DNA from: Actinophytocola sp044466355
GTDB taxonomy: Bacteria > Actinomycetota > Actinomycetes > Mycobacteriales > Pseudonocardiaceae
Reading direction: 5' to 3'
NCBI RefSeq assembly: GCF_044466355.1
Contig: NZ_JBITMQ010000008.1
Coordinates: 321,590 to 385,589, forward strand
DNA: 64,000 nucleotides
In this document: positions 32,216-41,473 of the stretch, one piece after another
Layout: each line of letters opens with the position of its first letter
Numbering within the stretch: the first letter of the stretch is position 1
Made by a program: the position numbers and the translations under genes
Notes under the pieces: generated by a model
Seen by the model: the letters and a program-made list of their open reading frames with translations, nothing else
Databases searched by the model: none
What the model was told of the DNA's origin: nothing

Positions 32216-33174
32216 TTCTGCTCGCCGGCCTTGGTCACGGCGTCGGCGATCGACGTCGCGAGGTCGACGATCCGCGGACCCCAGCGCGACGCCAGGTCGT
32301 CGTTCAGCTCGACGACGTTGTCGTTCTGGACCGCCTTCAGCGTGTCCCAGCCCGGCCGCTGCGCCACCGTCTCGGCGCTCTGGCCGCAGCACTGCACGTC
32401 GGCGAGGAAGATCAGGTCCGGGTCGGCCTGCAGGATCGCCTCGTTGGACAGCTGCGGGTAGCCGCCCGCGTCCACGTCCGCCGGGTCGGCGATGTTGGTC
32501 AGGCCGAACAGGCTGTAGATCTGCCCGATGAACGTCTTGGACGTCGCGCTGTACAGCGTGGTGTCCAGCTCGTGGTAGTAGGTCAGCGCGGTCGCGGGCT
32601 TCGGCGTGTCCGCGACGATCTTGTCCAGGTCCGCCCTGGTCCGCTCCACCAGGTCGGCGGCCTCGTCGGCGTGGCCCGTGGCCTTGCCGATGGCCGTCAT
32701 GCCCGCGTACACGTCGTCGAGGGTCTGCGCGGCGGGCACCGCGAGCACCGGCACGTCGATCGCCGTCAGCGACTGGACCAGGTTCTCGGCGTCGTCGGAG
32801 ATCACCACGAGGTCGGGTTCGTAGCCGGAGATGGCCTCGACGTTCGGGGTGAGCCCGGACAGGTCGGTCTTGGGGGCGTCCTCCGGGTAGTCGGACTGCT
32901 CGTCGACGGCCACGACCTGCTCGCCCGCGCCCACGGCGTACAGCGTCTCGGTGTTGCTGGCCGACAGCGACACGATCCGCGTCGGCCGCTGCTCGATGGT
33001 GACCGGCTCGCCACCGGCCTGTTCGATCGTGACGGGGAACGCCTCAGAGCCGGTGGCGGCGTCGAACGAGTCACCGGGCGGCTGGTCGGACGCTTGGTCA
33101 CGGTTCGCGCACCCGGCGACGAGCAGGGCGCCTGCGATGGTCAGCGCCGCGAGGCGCCTGGCGGTGGAGGACAA
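32212..33174 (-). CDS. btuF: Cobalamin-binding ABC transporter lipoprotein
   Basis: The 320-aa exported lipoprotein (lipobox LVAGC, residues 17-21) has the class III periplasmic-binding fold of BtuF/FhuD: RPTRIVSLSASNTETLYAVGAG, YPEDAPKTDLSG, NVEAISGYEPDLVVISD and the long helix linker. Cys-Cys in ADVQCCGQS is unusual. TTG 33174 was chosen: GAGGTGG precedes it and it starts a proper signal peptide. The longer frame upstream runs through the riboswitch. It is the first gene of the B12 operon. Confidence 0.88.
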   Translation of the reverse strand: MSSTARRLAALTIAGALLVAGCANRDQASDQPPGDSFDAATGSEAFPVTIEQAGGEPVTIEQRPTRIVSLSASNTETLYAVGAGEQVVAVDEQSDYPEDAPKTDLSGLTPNVEAISGYEPDLVVISDDAENLVQSLTAIDVPVLAVPAAQTLDDVYAGMTAIGKATGHADEAADLVERTRADLDKIVADTPKPATALTYYHELDTTLYSATSKTFIGQIYSLFGLTNIADPADVDAGGYPQLSNEAILQADPDLIFLADVQCCGQSAETVAQRPGWDTLKAVQNDNVVELNDDLASRWGPRIVDLATSIADAVTKAGEQN

Positions 33175-33187
33175 CGGACCACCTCGG

Positions 33188-33350
33188 GTCTTCTGGCCCG
33201 GCACACGGGCGCGACCCGGGCGACCCGGGACGCCGCGTCCCTGCACCGGGGGCGGTTGGCGTCGACGCGGCGGGGAGGCGACCTGGCTATGACAGTTGCG
33301 GGACAGCGCCGGAATCGCACCGGACTTCGCACCTCGTCGCGTCGCTGGTC
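33188..33350 (-). ncRNA. Cobalamin (B12) riboswitch
   Basis: Reading the minus strand, GCGAAGTCCGGTGCGATTCC leads into GGCGCTGTCCCGCAACTGTCA (about 33291-33311), the most conserved core of cobalamin riboswitches. A GCCAGAAGACC segment near the 3' end (33188-33198) matches the closing motif GCCAGGAGACC. It ends just before the Shine-Dalgarno of the binding-protein gene, so adenosylcobalamin probably hides the ribosome site or ends transcription. Outer boundaries are approximate. Confidence 0.9.
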
Positions 33351-33416
33351 GCTGAGCTGACCAGCACGGGGACGCTATCACCCCGATCCGGTAACGGCGC
33401 GGGCCACCGCGCGGAT

Positions 33417-34406
33417 GTGACAGTCGTGACTCCTGCCGACGAGCCCGCGCTCGACGACGACACCACCGCGCGTCTCTTCGAGGTGCGCGCGCAATGGGTG
33501 CGCAACCACACGTGGACCTGGCTCACTCTCGCGGCGGGGCTCGCGCTGTCGGCGTGGATGTGGCGCGGTGCGCCGGTGGTCGGCCTCGCCGTCGGGGCCG
33601 CCATGCTGGTCGGGGGATGGCAGACGGCGGCGAGGGGATCGCAGCCCGGCCATGCCTGGATCGTCGCGGCACGGCGGCTGCTGACGGACGAGCCGTGGCG
33701 GGAGACACCCGCGACCGTCCTCGCCACCCGGGGCACGGTGCTCGCGCTGCCCGGCGGCGAGCACGTTCGCGTCTACGGGCTCGACGCGCCCGCTCGTGAC
33801 GTGGTTGTTCGTGCCGGGCGGGTGCGGGTCGTGGGCCCGGACGCGAGTGGCTGGCTCGCGGTGCGGGTCGACGGCCTCCACACACCGTGGCCCGCGAAGG
33901 TGGTGTCGCCGGTGCGGGCCGGACCGGCTTCACCGAGTGCGGAGCCGGTCGTCGCGGCGTGGGGGCGGCACGTGGTCGGCGCGGCTCGCGGCGACCTCGC
34001 GTTCGCCGTCCTGCTGGCGGTCGGCATGCTCGTCGCGACGGTCCTGCTGGGTGAATGGGTGTTCGCCGCGGTGGCCGCCGCGGGTGGCGTCGTCGTCGCC
34101 GCGGTGTTGGGTCTCCGGCTGCGCAAAGCGGTCCGGTTGTGTGGCGCGAGCAACTGGCGACGGGCGACGGTGGTCCGCACCTCGTGGACCACGCGCCAGT
34201 ACGGCACCGCGGACGGCACCGTCGAACTCGCCTTTCCCGACGGGCACCGGTACACCGCCGAGCTGGTCGGCGTACCGGTCGACCTGCTCGCCACCGCATG
34301 GCGGGAGGAGACGCTGTGGGTGGCCGACGGCGGTGTGGTCGGCTTCCCGGACTACCCGCTGGCCGCGTTCGCGACGTTCACGCCCGTGACCGCCCCGGTC
34401 AGCTAG
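33417..34406 (+). CDS. Uncharacterised membrane protein
   Basis: The 329-aa protein starts at GTG 33417. Two hydrophobic helices lie near the N-terminus (TWLTLAAGLALSAWMW and VVGLAVGAAMLVGGW), followed by a soluble region of about 110 residues. Another helix pair follows (LAFAVLLAVGMLVATVLLG and VFAAVAAAGGVVVAAVLGL), then a C-terminal soluble domain ending in beta-rich sequence. I recognise no family. It is divergent from the riboswitch-led operon and convergent with the LacI gene; both stops lie in one CTAG. Confidence 0.75.
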   Translation: MTVVTPADEPALDDDTTARLFEVRAQWVRNHTWTWLTLAAGLALSAWMWRGAPVVGLAVGAAMLVGGWQTAARGSQPGHAWIVAARRLLTDEPWRETPATVLATRGTVLALPGGEHVRVYGLDAPARDVVVRAGRVRVVGPDASGWLAVRVDGLHTPWPAKVVSPVRAGPASPSAEPVVAAWGRHVVGAARGDLAFAVLLAVGMLVATVLLGEWVFAAVAAAGGVVVAAVLGLRLRKAVRLCGASNWRRATVVRTSWTTRQYGTADGTVELAFPDGHRYTAELVGVPVDLLATAWREETLWVADGGVVGFPDYPLAAFATFTPVTAPVS

Positions 34407-35407
34407 GCCGACTCGCGTTCCACCAGCTCCGTCGGCAGGACCACCGGGTCCGCGACCGGGTCGCCGCCGATCTGGGTCAGCAGCAGCTCCGTCATGGTGC
34501 GGGCCTGGTCGACGATCGGCTGGTGGATGGTCGTCAGCGGGGGCTCGGTGTGGCGGGCCATCTCGATGTCGTCGTAGCCCACCACCGCCACGTCGTCGGG
34601 TACGCGGCGGCCCGCGTCCCGCAACGCGCGCAGTGCGCCGATGGCCATGAGGTCGTTCGCGGCGAACACGCCGTCGACGTCGGGGTGGCGGTCGAGGAGC
34701 GTCGCCATGGCCTGCTGGCCCGACTCGCGGGTGAAGTCGCCGTAGGCCACGCGGTCGGCCTTGCGGTTGGCGGCGGCCAGGGCCTGCCGGTAGCCGGTCA
34801 GGCGGTCGATGCCCGCCGTCATGTCCGGAGGACCGGCGATCGTGGCGATGCGGCGGCGGCCCGACGACAGCAACCGTTCGGCCGCCAGCTGGGCGCCGCC
34901 CACGTTGTCGACGTCCACATAGGACAGGCCGGGTACCGGGTGGGCCGGGCGGCCGCCCACGACCGTCGGGATGCCGGCCTCCAGGAGTACCCGGGGGAGC
35001 GGGTCGTCGTCGTGCATCGAGGCCAGCAGCACGCCGTCGACGTGTCCACTTCGGACGTAGTCGGCCAGCTGGGCGTGCTCGGCGGTGTTCTGGGCGTTCA
35101 CCAGCACCAGCTGGACGCCGGTGCCGATGAGCGTCTGGCTCGTCGCGATGATGATGTTGCCCAGGTACGGGTCGTTGAGCACGGTGGCGTCCGGCTCGCG
35201 CATCACGAGCGCGATCGAGTCCGTCCTGCGCATCGCCAGGCTGCGGGCCGCGCGGTTGGGCACGTAGCCGAGCGCGGCGATGGCGGACTCGACCGCCACC
35301 TTCACCTCGGGGGACACCCTCGGCGATCCGTTGATCACCCGGGACACGGTCGCCCGCGACACCCCCGCCTCGGCGGCGACGGTGTCGAGCGTGGGCTTTG
35401 CAGTCAT
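34403..35407 (-). CDS. LacI-family regulator of the beta-glucoside cluster (CebR-like)
   Basis: The 334-aa repressor has the LacI HTH TLDTVAAEAGVSRATVSRVI and hinge VSPEVKVAVESAIAALGYVPNRAARSL, then a periplasmic-binding-like sensor with GVFAANDLMAIGALRAL. It is the last gene of an SBP-permease-permease-GH1-lacI series, the order of the Streptomyces cebEFG-bglC locus with its regulator cebR. The operators at 39905 and 41551 carry the AGCGCT core expected for such proteins. ATG 35407 overlaps the GH1 stop (ATGA). Confidence 0.9.
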   Translation of the reverse strand: MTAKPTLDTVAAEAGVSRATVSRVINGSPRVSPEVKVAVESAIAALGYVPNRAARSLAMRRTDSIALVMREPDATVLNDPYLGNIIIATSQTLIGTGVQLVLVNAQNTAEHAQLADYVRSGHVDGVLLASMHDDDPLPRVLLEAGIPTVVGGRPAHPVPGLSYVDVDNVGGAQLAAERLLSSGRRRIATIAGPPDMTAGIDRLTGYRQALAAANRKADRVAYGDFTRESGQQAMATLLDRHPDVDGVFAANDLMAIGALRALRDAGRRVPDDVAVVGYDDIEMARHTEPPLTTIHQPIVDQARTMTELLLTQIGGDPVADPVVLPTELVERESA

Positions 35408-36777
35408 TCCTCGTCTATGCCGTTCGTCCGAATCACCTGCCGGTACCAGTGTGCGCTGTCCTTCCACACGCGCGCCTGCGTCTCGTAGTCCACGTGCACG
35501 ATGCCGAACCGCTTCGCGTACCCGTAGGCCCACTCGAAGTTGTCCAGCAACGACCACACGAAGTATCCCCGAAGGTCCACCCCGTGCGTGATCGCCTCGT
35601 GCACGACCTCCAGATGGTCCCGCAGGTACGCGATCCGGTCGTCGTCACGCACCCCGTCGACACCCAGCTCGTCGTCGAACGCGGCACCGTTCTCCGTGAT
35701 CATCAACGGTATCGGGCGGTACTGGTCGTGCAGCCGGTGCACCACGTTGCGCAGGCCCTGGGCGTCGATCGCCCAGCCCATCGCCGTCTGCGGGCCCGGG
35801 GGCTGGACGAACCGGACGTCGCGGCAGCCCGGCCACGGGGACGGGCCGTCGGCCGGCGCGCCCCCCGGGCCGATGCTGTCGACCAGCGTCGGCGTGTAGT
35901 AGTTGATGCCCAGCAGGTCGATCGGCGCCGCGATCACCGCCAGGTCGGCGGGCAGCACGAACGACCAGTCGGTGAGCCGGGCCGTGTCGCGCAGGACGTC
36001 GACCGGGTAGTGGCCGCGGAACAGCGGGTCCAGGAACAGCCGGTTCGCGAGGCCGTCGATCCGGCGCACGGCGTTCGTCGCGGCCGTCGACGTCTCCGCG
36101 GGCAGGACCGAGGACAGGTTCAGCGTGATCGACACCCGCGCGGACTCCGGCAGCACCCCACGCAGCGCCTGGGTGCCCAGGCCGTGTGCGAGCAGCAGGT
36201 GGTGCGCGGCCCGCAGCGCGAGCGCCGGGTCGGTGCGGCCCGGTGCGTGCTCACCCGAGGCGTACCCGAGGAAGGCGGAACACCACGGCTCGTTCAGCGT
36301 GGTCCAGACCGGGACCCGGTCGCCGAGCCGTGCTCCTACCAGCTCGGCGTACTCCGCGAACCGGGCCGCGGTGTCCCGCGTCCCCCACCCGCCGGAGTCC
36401 TCCAGCTCCTGCGGGAGATCCCAGTGGTAGAGCGTCAGCATGGGTTCGATGCCGTGCGCGATCAGCTCGTCCACGAGACGCTCGTAGTGGTCCAGGCCCG
36501 GCGCGTTGGCCGGGCCCTTGCCCGTCGGCTGGATCCTCGGCCACGACACCGAGAACCGGTACGCGGGCAGGCCCAGCTCGGCCATCAGCTTCACGTCGTC
36601 GCGGAACCGCCGGTAGTGGTCGGCCGCCACGTCGCCGGTGTCGCCGTTCGCGACCCGGCCCGGCGTGTGGCTGAACGTGTCCCAGATGGACGGCCCGCGG
36701 CCGTCGGCGTCGTGCGCGCCCTCGATCTGGTACGCCGCGGTCGCCGCGCCCCACACGAAACCCTTGGGAAACTTCAT
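35404..36777 (-). CDS. Family 1 beta-glucosidase
   Basis: The 457-aa cytoplasmic retaining beta-glycosidase starts at ATG 36777. N-terminal FPKGFVWGAATAAYQIEGA is the GH1 signature. The acid/base Glu163 is in TLNEPW, the nucleophile Glu362 in ITENGAAF, and the WSLLDNFEWAYGY aglycone region follows. There is no signal peptide, so it hydrolyses sugars brought in by the adjacent transporter, such as cellobiose or laminaribiose. It overlaps the permease gene before it and the lacI gene after it by four bases each. Confidence 0.95.
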   Translation of the reverse strand: MKFPKGFVWGAATAAYQIEGAHDADGRGPSIWDTFSHTPGRVANGDTGDVAADHYRRFRDDVKLMAELGLPAYRFSVSWPRIQPTGKGPANAPGLDHYERLVDELIAHGIEPMLTLYHWDLPQELEDSGGWGTRDTAARFAEYAELVGARLGDRVPVWTTLNEPWCSAFLGYASGEHAPGRTDPALALRAAHHLLLAHGLGTQALRGVLPESARVSITLNLSSVLPAETSTAATNAVRRIDGLANRLFLDPLFRGHYPVDVLRDTARLTDWSFVLPADLAVIAAPIDLLGINYYTPTLVDSIGPGGAPADGPSPWPGCRDVRFVQPPGPQTAMGWAIDAQGLRNVVHRLHDQYRPIPLMITENGAAFDDELGVDGVRDDDRIAYLRDHLEVVHEAITHGVDLRGYFVWSLLDNFEWAYGYAKRFGIVHVDYETQARVWKDSAHWYRQVIRTNGIDEE

Positions 36778-37610
36778 CCCTTCACCGCCCCCTGCATGAT
36801 CCCTCCGATGATCTGCCTGCCGAGCAACAAGAACACGATCAGCATCGGGAACGTCGCGATGACCGTCCCCGCGAGCACGAGCGAGTAGTCGACCTCGATG
36901 CCGCTGCGTGTGTTGGCGATCGCCACCTGAACGGTCGGGTTCTGCGTGTTCAGCAGGATCAGCGGCCAGAACAGGTCGTTCCAGTAGGTGATGAACGTCA
37001 GCAGCCCCAGTACCGCCGCGCCGGGGCGGGCGATCGGCAGCACGACGTTCCAGTAGATCCGCAGCGTCGACGCGCCGTCCACGCGCCCCGCTTCGAGCAG
37101 CTCCGTCGGCATCGCCGAGGACAGGTACTGGCGCATGAAGAACACGCCGAACGCGCTCACCAGCGCGGGCACGATCACGCCGCGCAGATCGTTGGCCCAG
37201 CCGAACCACTTGGTGACCATGATGTACAGCGGGATGATCGCGAGCTGGGTCGGCACCAGCATCGTGGCGACCACCGCCGTGAACAGCCCGCCGCGGCCGC
37301 GGAAGGCCAGCTTGGCGAACGCGAAACCGGCGAGCGTGGACGTGAACACCACCGCGACCGTGATGGTCCCGGCGACGACCACCGAGTTCGTCAGCGCCAG
37401 CCCGAAGTTGCCCTGCTCGAACGCCTTCGACAGGTTGTCCCACAGCGAACCGCCCGGCACCAGCGGCGGGGGGTAGCGGCCGATCGCGGACTGGTCGCGG
37501 GAGGACACCACGATCGACCAGTACAGCGGGAAGATCGACACGATGATGATCGCGAACAGGATCGCGTACGTGCCCCAGCGGGCCTGGTCGGGAGATCTTC
37601 TGCGGGCCAT
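36774..37610 (-). CDS. Carbohydrate ABC transporter permease (CebG/MalG-like)
   Basis: The 278-aa inner-membrane permease has six predicted helices, from YAILFAIIIVSIFPLYWSIV onward, and the EAA loop ELLEAGRVDGASTLRIYWNVVLPIARPG, which contacts the shared ATPase. No ATPase gene is encoded here; in actinomycetes such CUT1 systems commonly use the multitask MsiK. ATG 37610 shares one base with the stop of the preceding permease. Confidence 0.93.
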   Translation of the reverse strand: MARRRSPDQARWGTYAILFAIIIVSIFPLYWSIVVSSRDQSAIGRYPPPLVPGGSLWDNLSKAFEQGNFGLALTNSVVVAGTITVAVVFTSTLAGFAFAKLAFRGRGGLFTAVVATMLVPTQLAIIPLYIMVTKWFGWANDLRGVIVPALVSAFGVFFMRQYLSSAMPTELLEAGRVDGASTLRIYWNVVLPIARPGAAVLGLLTFITYWNDLFWPLILLNTQNPTVQVAIANTRSGIEVDYSLVLAGTVIATFPMLIVFLLLGRQIIGGIMQGAVKG

Positions 37611-38602
37611 CAGTCGTCCGCCGATCGGATCCGGCGCACCAGCAGGAAGTTCACCAGTGCGATCACGACGGTGATCAGGAACAGCGTCCACGCGATCGCG
37701 GCCGCGTAGCCGTACCGGCCGTTCGTCCAGAACTGCTGGTACAGGTACAGCACCACGGTCTGGAACTCCCGTTCCGGGCCGCCGTTGTTGTTGCGGGTGG
37801 TGTCGAACAGGAACGGTTCGGCGAACAGCTGCAGCGCGCCGATGGTCGACACGATGACCGTGAAGATGATCGTGGGCCGCAGGCTGGGCACCGTGATGTG
37901 CCAGAACTGCTGCCAGCGGCTCGCCCCGTCGATCGACGCCGACTCGTACAGCTCGTACGGGATGGTCTGCATCGCGGCCAGGTAGATCAGCGCGTTGTAG
38001 CCCGTCCAGTGCCAGATCACCATCGACGACACCGCGAGCCACGAGGACCACTTCTCGGCACGCCAGTCGACCGGGTTCTCCATGAACGGCTGGAGGAACC
38101 AGTTCAGCAGCCCGAAGTCCCGCGCGAAGATCTGGTTGAAGATCAGCGCGACCGCCGCCACCGACGTGATGTAGGGGACCAGCACGCCCATGCGCAGGAA
38201 CAGCCTGCCGCGCAGCCGGTAGTTCAGCAGGTGCGCGATCCCCAGCGCCAGCAACAGCTGCGGCACGGTCGAGACGATGCCGATGCCGAAGGTGTTGGCG
38301 AGGGCGTTGTGGAAGTTCTCGTCGGCGAACAGCTTCGTGTAGTTGTCCAGGCCGACCGAGACGTCCTCGCTGCCGGACTTGCGCGGGCTCCACGCGGTGG
38401 TCGAGATGACCGCGGTGTAGATCAGCGGGAACAGCCCGAAGACCGCGAACAGCCCGAAGAACGGCAGGATGTAGAGGTACGGCGAGCCCTTGAGGTCGAA
38501 GCGGTACCACCAGGTCCGGCGTCGCTCCCGTCGTTCGCGCGCCCCGGAGGGGCGCCCCGGTGATGCCGGTGGCGCCCCACGGTCCTTCAGCTGAGTGCTC
38601 AT
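37610..38602 (-). CDS. Carbohydrate ABC transporter permease (CebF/MalF-like)
   Basis: The 330-aa permease has a basic cytoplasmic N-terminus (RERRERRRTWWYRFD), six or seven helices starting LYILPFFGLFAVFGLFPLIY, and the EAA loop ELYESASIDGASRWQQFWHITVPSLRP. It pairs with the MalG-like permease. ATG 38602 overlaps the binding-protein stop by four bases. Confidence 0.93.
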   Translation of the reverse strand: MSTQLKDRGAPPASPGRPSGARERRERRRTWWYRFDLKGSPYLYILPFFGLFAVFGLFPLIYTAVISTTAWSPRKSGSEDVSVGLDNYTKLFADENFHNALANTFGIGIVSTVPQLLLALGIAHLLNYRLRGRLFLRMGVLVPYITSVAAVALIFNQIFARDFGLLNWFLQPFMENPVDWRAEKWSSWLAVSSMVIWHWTGYNALIYLAAMQTIPYELYESASIDGASRWQQFWHITVPSLRPTIIFTVIVSTIGALQLFAEPFLFDTTRNNNGGPEREFQTVVLYLYQQFWTNGRYGYAAAIAWTLFLITVVIALVNFLLVRRIRSADD

Positions 38603-39870
38603 CCCTCGCCCGCGGCGGCCTCGATGTCGGACATCGCCGACTGCCACGCCTTCTCGGGATCGGTGCCCTGCTCGACGCTGTTCAGCGCGCCGGCGAACGT
38701 GTTGCCGATGACGCCGCTCTGCGGGCCGACGACCTGCACCGGCGCGTTCTCCAGCGACTCGGGGTAGATCTTGCCCGCGGGGGCGCCCGAGAAGAACTCC
38801 GAGGAGAAGTCCGCGACCTCCGGCTGCGACCAGGTCGACTCCTGGCTCGGGAAGTTGCCGATCGTCTTGAACAGCTTGATGTTCTGCTCCGGCGCGGTCA
38901 GCCACTTGGCCAGCTCGACGGCCTTGTCGACGTTCTTGCCCTGCGCGGGCACCGTCACGTACGAGCCACCCCAGTTGCCGGAGCCGCCGGGGATCTTCGC
39001 GATGTCCCACTTGCCCTTGGTGTCCGGCGCGTTGCCCTGGATGTAGCCCATCATCCACGCGGGACAGGTGATCGTGGCGAACTGGCCCTGCTGGAAACCG
39101 GTGTTCCACTCGGGCGAGAACTCCGGCAGCGCCGCCGACTGACCCGCCTTGATCGCGTCGACCGTGAGGTCCCACGCGTCCTTGACGACCGGGTTCTTCT
39201 CGACGACCAGCTCACCGTCGGCGTTGTAGAAGGTCTCCTCCTCGTTGCCGAGGATGCCGGTGAACACGTGCCCGCCCGCGTCGAACCACTTGGTCTTCGG
39301 CATCTTCTGCTGGAACCGCTCGCCGACCGCGACGTAGTCCTCCCACGTCGACCACAGCGCGGACACCTGGTCGCGGTCGGTCGGCAGGCCCGCCTGGGAG
39401 AACAGGTCGGTCCGGTAGCACATGGCGAGACCGCCGATGTCGGTCGGCAGGCCGATCAGCGCGCCACCGTCCGGGTTGGTCGCGCGCTGCACGGTGGACT
39501 CGGTCCACTGGCTCGTGTCGACGTCGCGGTCCTTGAAGTTCACGAACGACTCCGACTGCCCGATGAAGCCGGACACCTGGCCGACCTCGATCACCTCGAG
39601 GTCCGCCGTGCCCGAGCCCGCGGTGAGCCGGGCCTGCAGGTTCTGGTGATGGGTGCCGAAGTCGCTGCGGTTCTCGACGATCTTGACGCCGTGCGCCTTC
39701 TCGTACTCCTCGTAGAGCGCGCGGTTGTCCGGCAGCGAGAAGCTGTCGCCGAAGACGTTGATCGTGATCGTGTCGCTGCCGCCGCTCTCGCCGGAGTCAC
39801 CACCTGAGCCACAGGCCGTGAGGACGAGGGCGGTCGCGGCAACGCACGCGACGATCCCTGAGTTACGCAT
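38599..39870 (-). CDS. Carbohydrate ABC transporter solute-binding lipoprotein (CebE-like)
   Basis: The 423-aa exported lipoprotein (lipobox LTAC, near residues 17-20) belongs to the family 1 sugar-binding proteins: FGDSFSLPDNRALYEEYEKAHG, ALIGLPTDIGGLAMCYRTDLF, WDIAKIPGG and the FFSGAPAGKIY end region. An AGGAGG Shine-Dalgarno precedes ATG 39870, and a perfect CebR-like palindrome lies 35 bp upstream. It probably binds cello- or laminari-oligosaccharides (inference from the regulon). Confidence 0.93.
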   Translation of the reverse strand: MRNSGIVACVAATALVLTACGSGGDSGESGGSDTITINVFGDSFSLPDNRALYEEYEKAHGVKIVENRSDFGTHHQNLQARLTAGSGTADLEVIEVGQVSGFIGQSESFVNFKDRDVDTSQWTESTVQRATNPDGGALIGLPTDIGGLAMCYRTDLFSQAGLPTDRDQVSALWSTWEDYVAVGERFQQKMPKTKWFDAGGHVFTGILGNEEETFYNADGELVVEKNPVVKDAWDLTVDAIKAGQSAALPEFSPEWNTGFQQGQFATITCPAWMMGYIQGNAPDTKGKWDIAKIPGGSGNWGGSYVTVPAQGKNVDKAVELAKWLTAPEQNIKLFKTIGNFPSQESTWSQPEVADFSSEFFSGAPAGKIYPESLENAPVQVVGPQSGVIGNTFAGALNSVEQGTDPEKAWQSAMSDIEAAAGEG

Positions 39871-39904
39871 GTCTGGCCTCCTGCGGCCACATCGGTGTGG
39901 AGCG

Positions 39905-39918
39905 TGAGAGCGCTCTCA
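39905..39918. promoter_or_regulatory. CebR-like operator TGAGAGCGCTCTCA
   Basis: A perfect 14-bp palindrome upstream of the sugar-transport operon. It differs from the Streptomyces CebR site TGGGAGCGCTCCCA only at the third base pair. It fits the LacI-family rule of a central CG step and is the likely target of the LacI protein at the end of the operon. Confidence 0.75.
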
Positions 39919-39989
39919 TGGGTGCACGAAGGATCTCGGGCCGATGCGCTCAAGTCAAGCCCCCGTAACCGGGACGTTGCGGACAAAGT

Positions 39990-40029
39990 GCCGGTCCCCC
40001 GCACCTGGGACGGGATACGGGGGACCGGC
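39990..40029 (-). terminator. Hairpin terminator after the GH16 gene
   Basis: A perfect 12-bp stem (GCCGGTCCCCCG at 39990-40001 with its complement at 40018-40029) and a 16-base loop lies about 60 bp beyond the GH16 stop. It separates that gene from the transport operon downstream on the same strand. Confidence 0.65.
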
Positions 40030-40090
40030 GAGAAGCGATCCGAGCCTCCGCATGGCCTGTTGGGTCGCGCGGATCGCTGTCTGAAAGGGC

Positions 40091-41473
40091 TCAGCGGGCG
40101 AAGGTGAACCAGTCCACGTTCACGTAGTCGGCGGGCTGGCCGCTGGTGAACGTCAGGTACACGTCGTGCACGCCCGTGACCCCGGAGATGTTGGCCGGGA
40201 CGTTGCGCCAGCTCTCCCATCCGCCGGTGTTGGCGATGGCGAAGCTGCCGATCGGGGCGTTGGACCTGGAGTCGAGGCGTACCTCGACCAGCCCGCTGAC
40301 CCCGCCCGCCGCGCCGGACGCCACCCTGGCCGTGAACTGCCTGGCCGCCGTGGAGCCGAAGTCGACGTCGTCGTAGCGGGCCCAGTCACCGTTGGCGATC
40401 CAGCCCATGTACTGGCCGCCGCCGGTGTTCGCGGCACCCGCGACCTGGACACCCGTCTGCTGCTGGAAGCTCTCCGCCTCGATCTGCCGGTAGGCGCTGC
40501 CGCCGCCGGGCGGCGGGTCGGTCGGGTCGCCGCCACCGCCGCCGCGCGACCACACCGCCACGTAGTCCACGACCATCGGACGGCCCGGCACGGTCTCGGC
40601 CGTCGGTGTCCGGAACCCGGCGACACCGTCCGGGAACGCGCCGCCGATCGCGAGGTTCAGCAGGATGAAGTACCCGGCGTGGGAGGTCATCTGGTTCCAC
40701 GTGTCCGCGCCGATCTGGCTCTGCGACACCGAGTGGTACTGCTGGCCGTCGACGTACCAGCGGAACTGCTTCGCGCCGTCGTCCCACTCGAACCGGTAGG
40801 TGTGGAACGCCGACTGGCAGGAACTGCCGGGGCACGGGCGGCTGGCGCCGAGGCCCTGGGTCTCGTTGCACGGGCCGCCCGGGTTCACGCCACAGTGGAG
40901 CACGCCCCACACGGCGTTGATCCCGTTGACGTTCTCCATGATGTCGTACTCGCCGATGCCCGGCCAGTTCCAGTAGTTGCCGCGGTAGGGAGAACCGAGT
41001 GCCCAGAACGCGGGCCAGTAGCCGAGTGCCGCGTTGCCGGTGACGTTCGGCATCTGGATGCGGCCCTCGATGCGCAGCGTGCCGCCCGCCGGCGGCTTGA
41101 AGTCGCCGCGCTGCGTCTCGATGCGAGCCGAGGTCCAGTTGCCCGCGCCGTCCCGCAGGGGAGTGATGCGCAGGTTGCCGCCGCCGTCGAGGCTGACGTT
41201 GGCCGGGTTGTTGGTGTGGTAGGCGATCTCGCCGGTGCCCCAGTTGCCCGGGCCGCCGGGATAGCCGTGTCCGATGTCGAAGATCCAGTTCGACGACGAG
41301 GGCAGCGAGCCCGCCGCGCCGTTGAAGTCGTCCGCCCAGACCTGCGTCCAGCCGGATTCGGGCGGTGGCACGGCGGCCTCCGCGGTGTAGGTGAGTGGTG
41401 CGATCACGAGTGCCGCGGCCGCGGCCGCGCCGAGTGCGAACTTTCTCCGCGACGGCGCGCGTGTACTGGGCAT
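40091..41473 (-). CDS. Secreted GH16 beta-glucanase (laminarinase-like) with CBM6
   Basis: The 460-aa protein starts at ATG 41473, with GAGGAGGT upstream. Its signal peptide is twin-basic (RAPSRRKFALG) and Ala-rich, ending near AEA-AV. The GH16 domain (about 40-295) carries GIGEYDIMEN with Glu175, Asp177 and Glu180, plus GYWPAFWALGSPYRG and the DDGAKQFRWYVDGQQY strand. A Gly/Pro linker (DPTDPPPGG) leads to a CBM6 module from about residue 325 to the end (IEAESFQQQTG, GGWESWRNV, YVNVDWFTF). It would cut beta-1,3- or mixed-linkage glucan outside the cell. A CebR-like site upstream ties it to the sugar-uptake cluster. Confidence 0.93.
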   Translation of the reverse strand: MPSTRAPSRRKFALGAAAAAALVIAPLTYTAEAAVPPPESGWTQVWADDFNGAAGSLPSSSNWIFDIGHGYPGGPGNWGTGEIAYHTNNPANVSLDGGGNLRITPLRDGAGNWTSARIETQRGDFKPPAGGTLRIEGRIQMPNVTGNAALGYWPAFWALGSPYRGNYWNWPGIGEYDIMENVNGINAVWGVLHCGVNPGGPCNETQGLGASRPCPGSSCQSAFHTYRFEWDDGAKQFRWYVDGQQYHSVSQSQIGADTWNQMTSHAGYFILLNLAIGGAFPDGVAGFRTPTAETVPGRPMVVDYVAVWSRGGGGGDPTDPPPGGGSAYRQIEAESFQQQTGVQVAGAANTGGGQYMGWIANGDWARYDDVDFGSTAARQFTARVASGAAGGVSGLVEVRLDSRSNAPIGSFAIANTGGWESWRNVPANISGVTGVHDVYLTFTSGQPADYVNVDWFTFAR

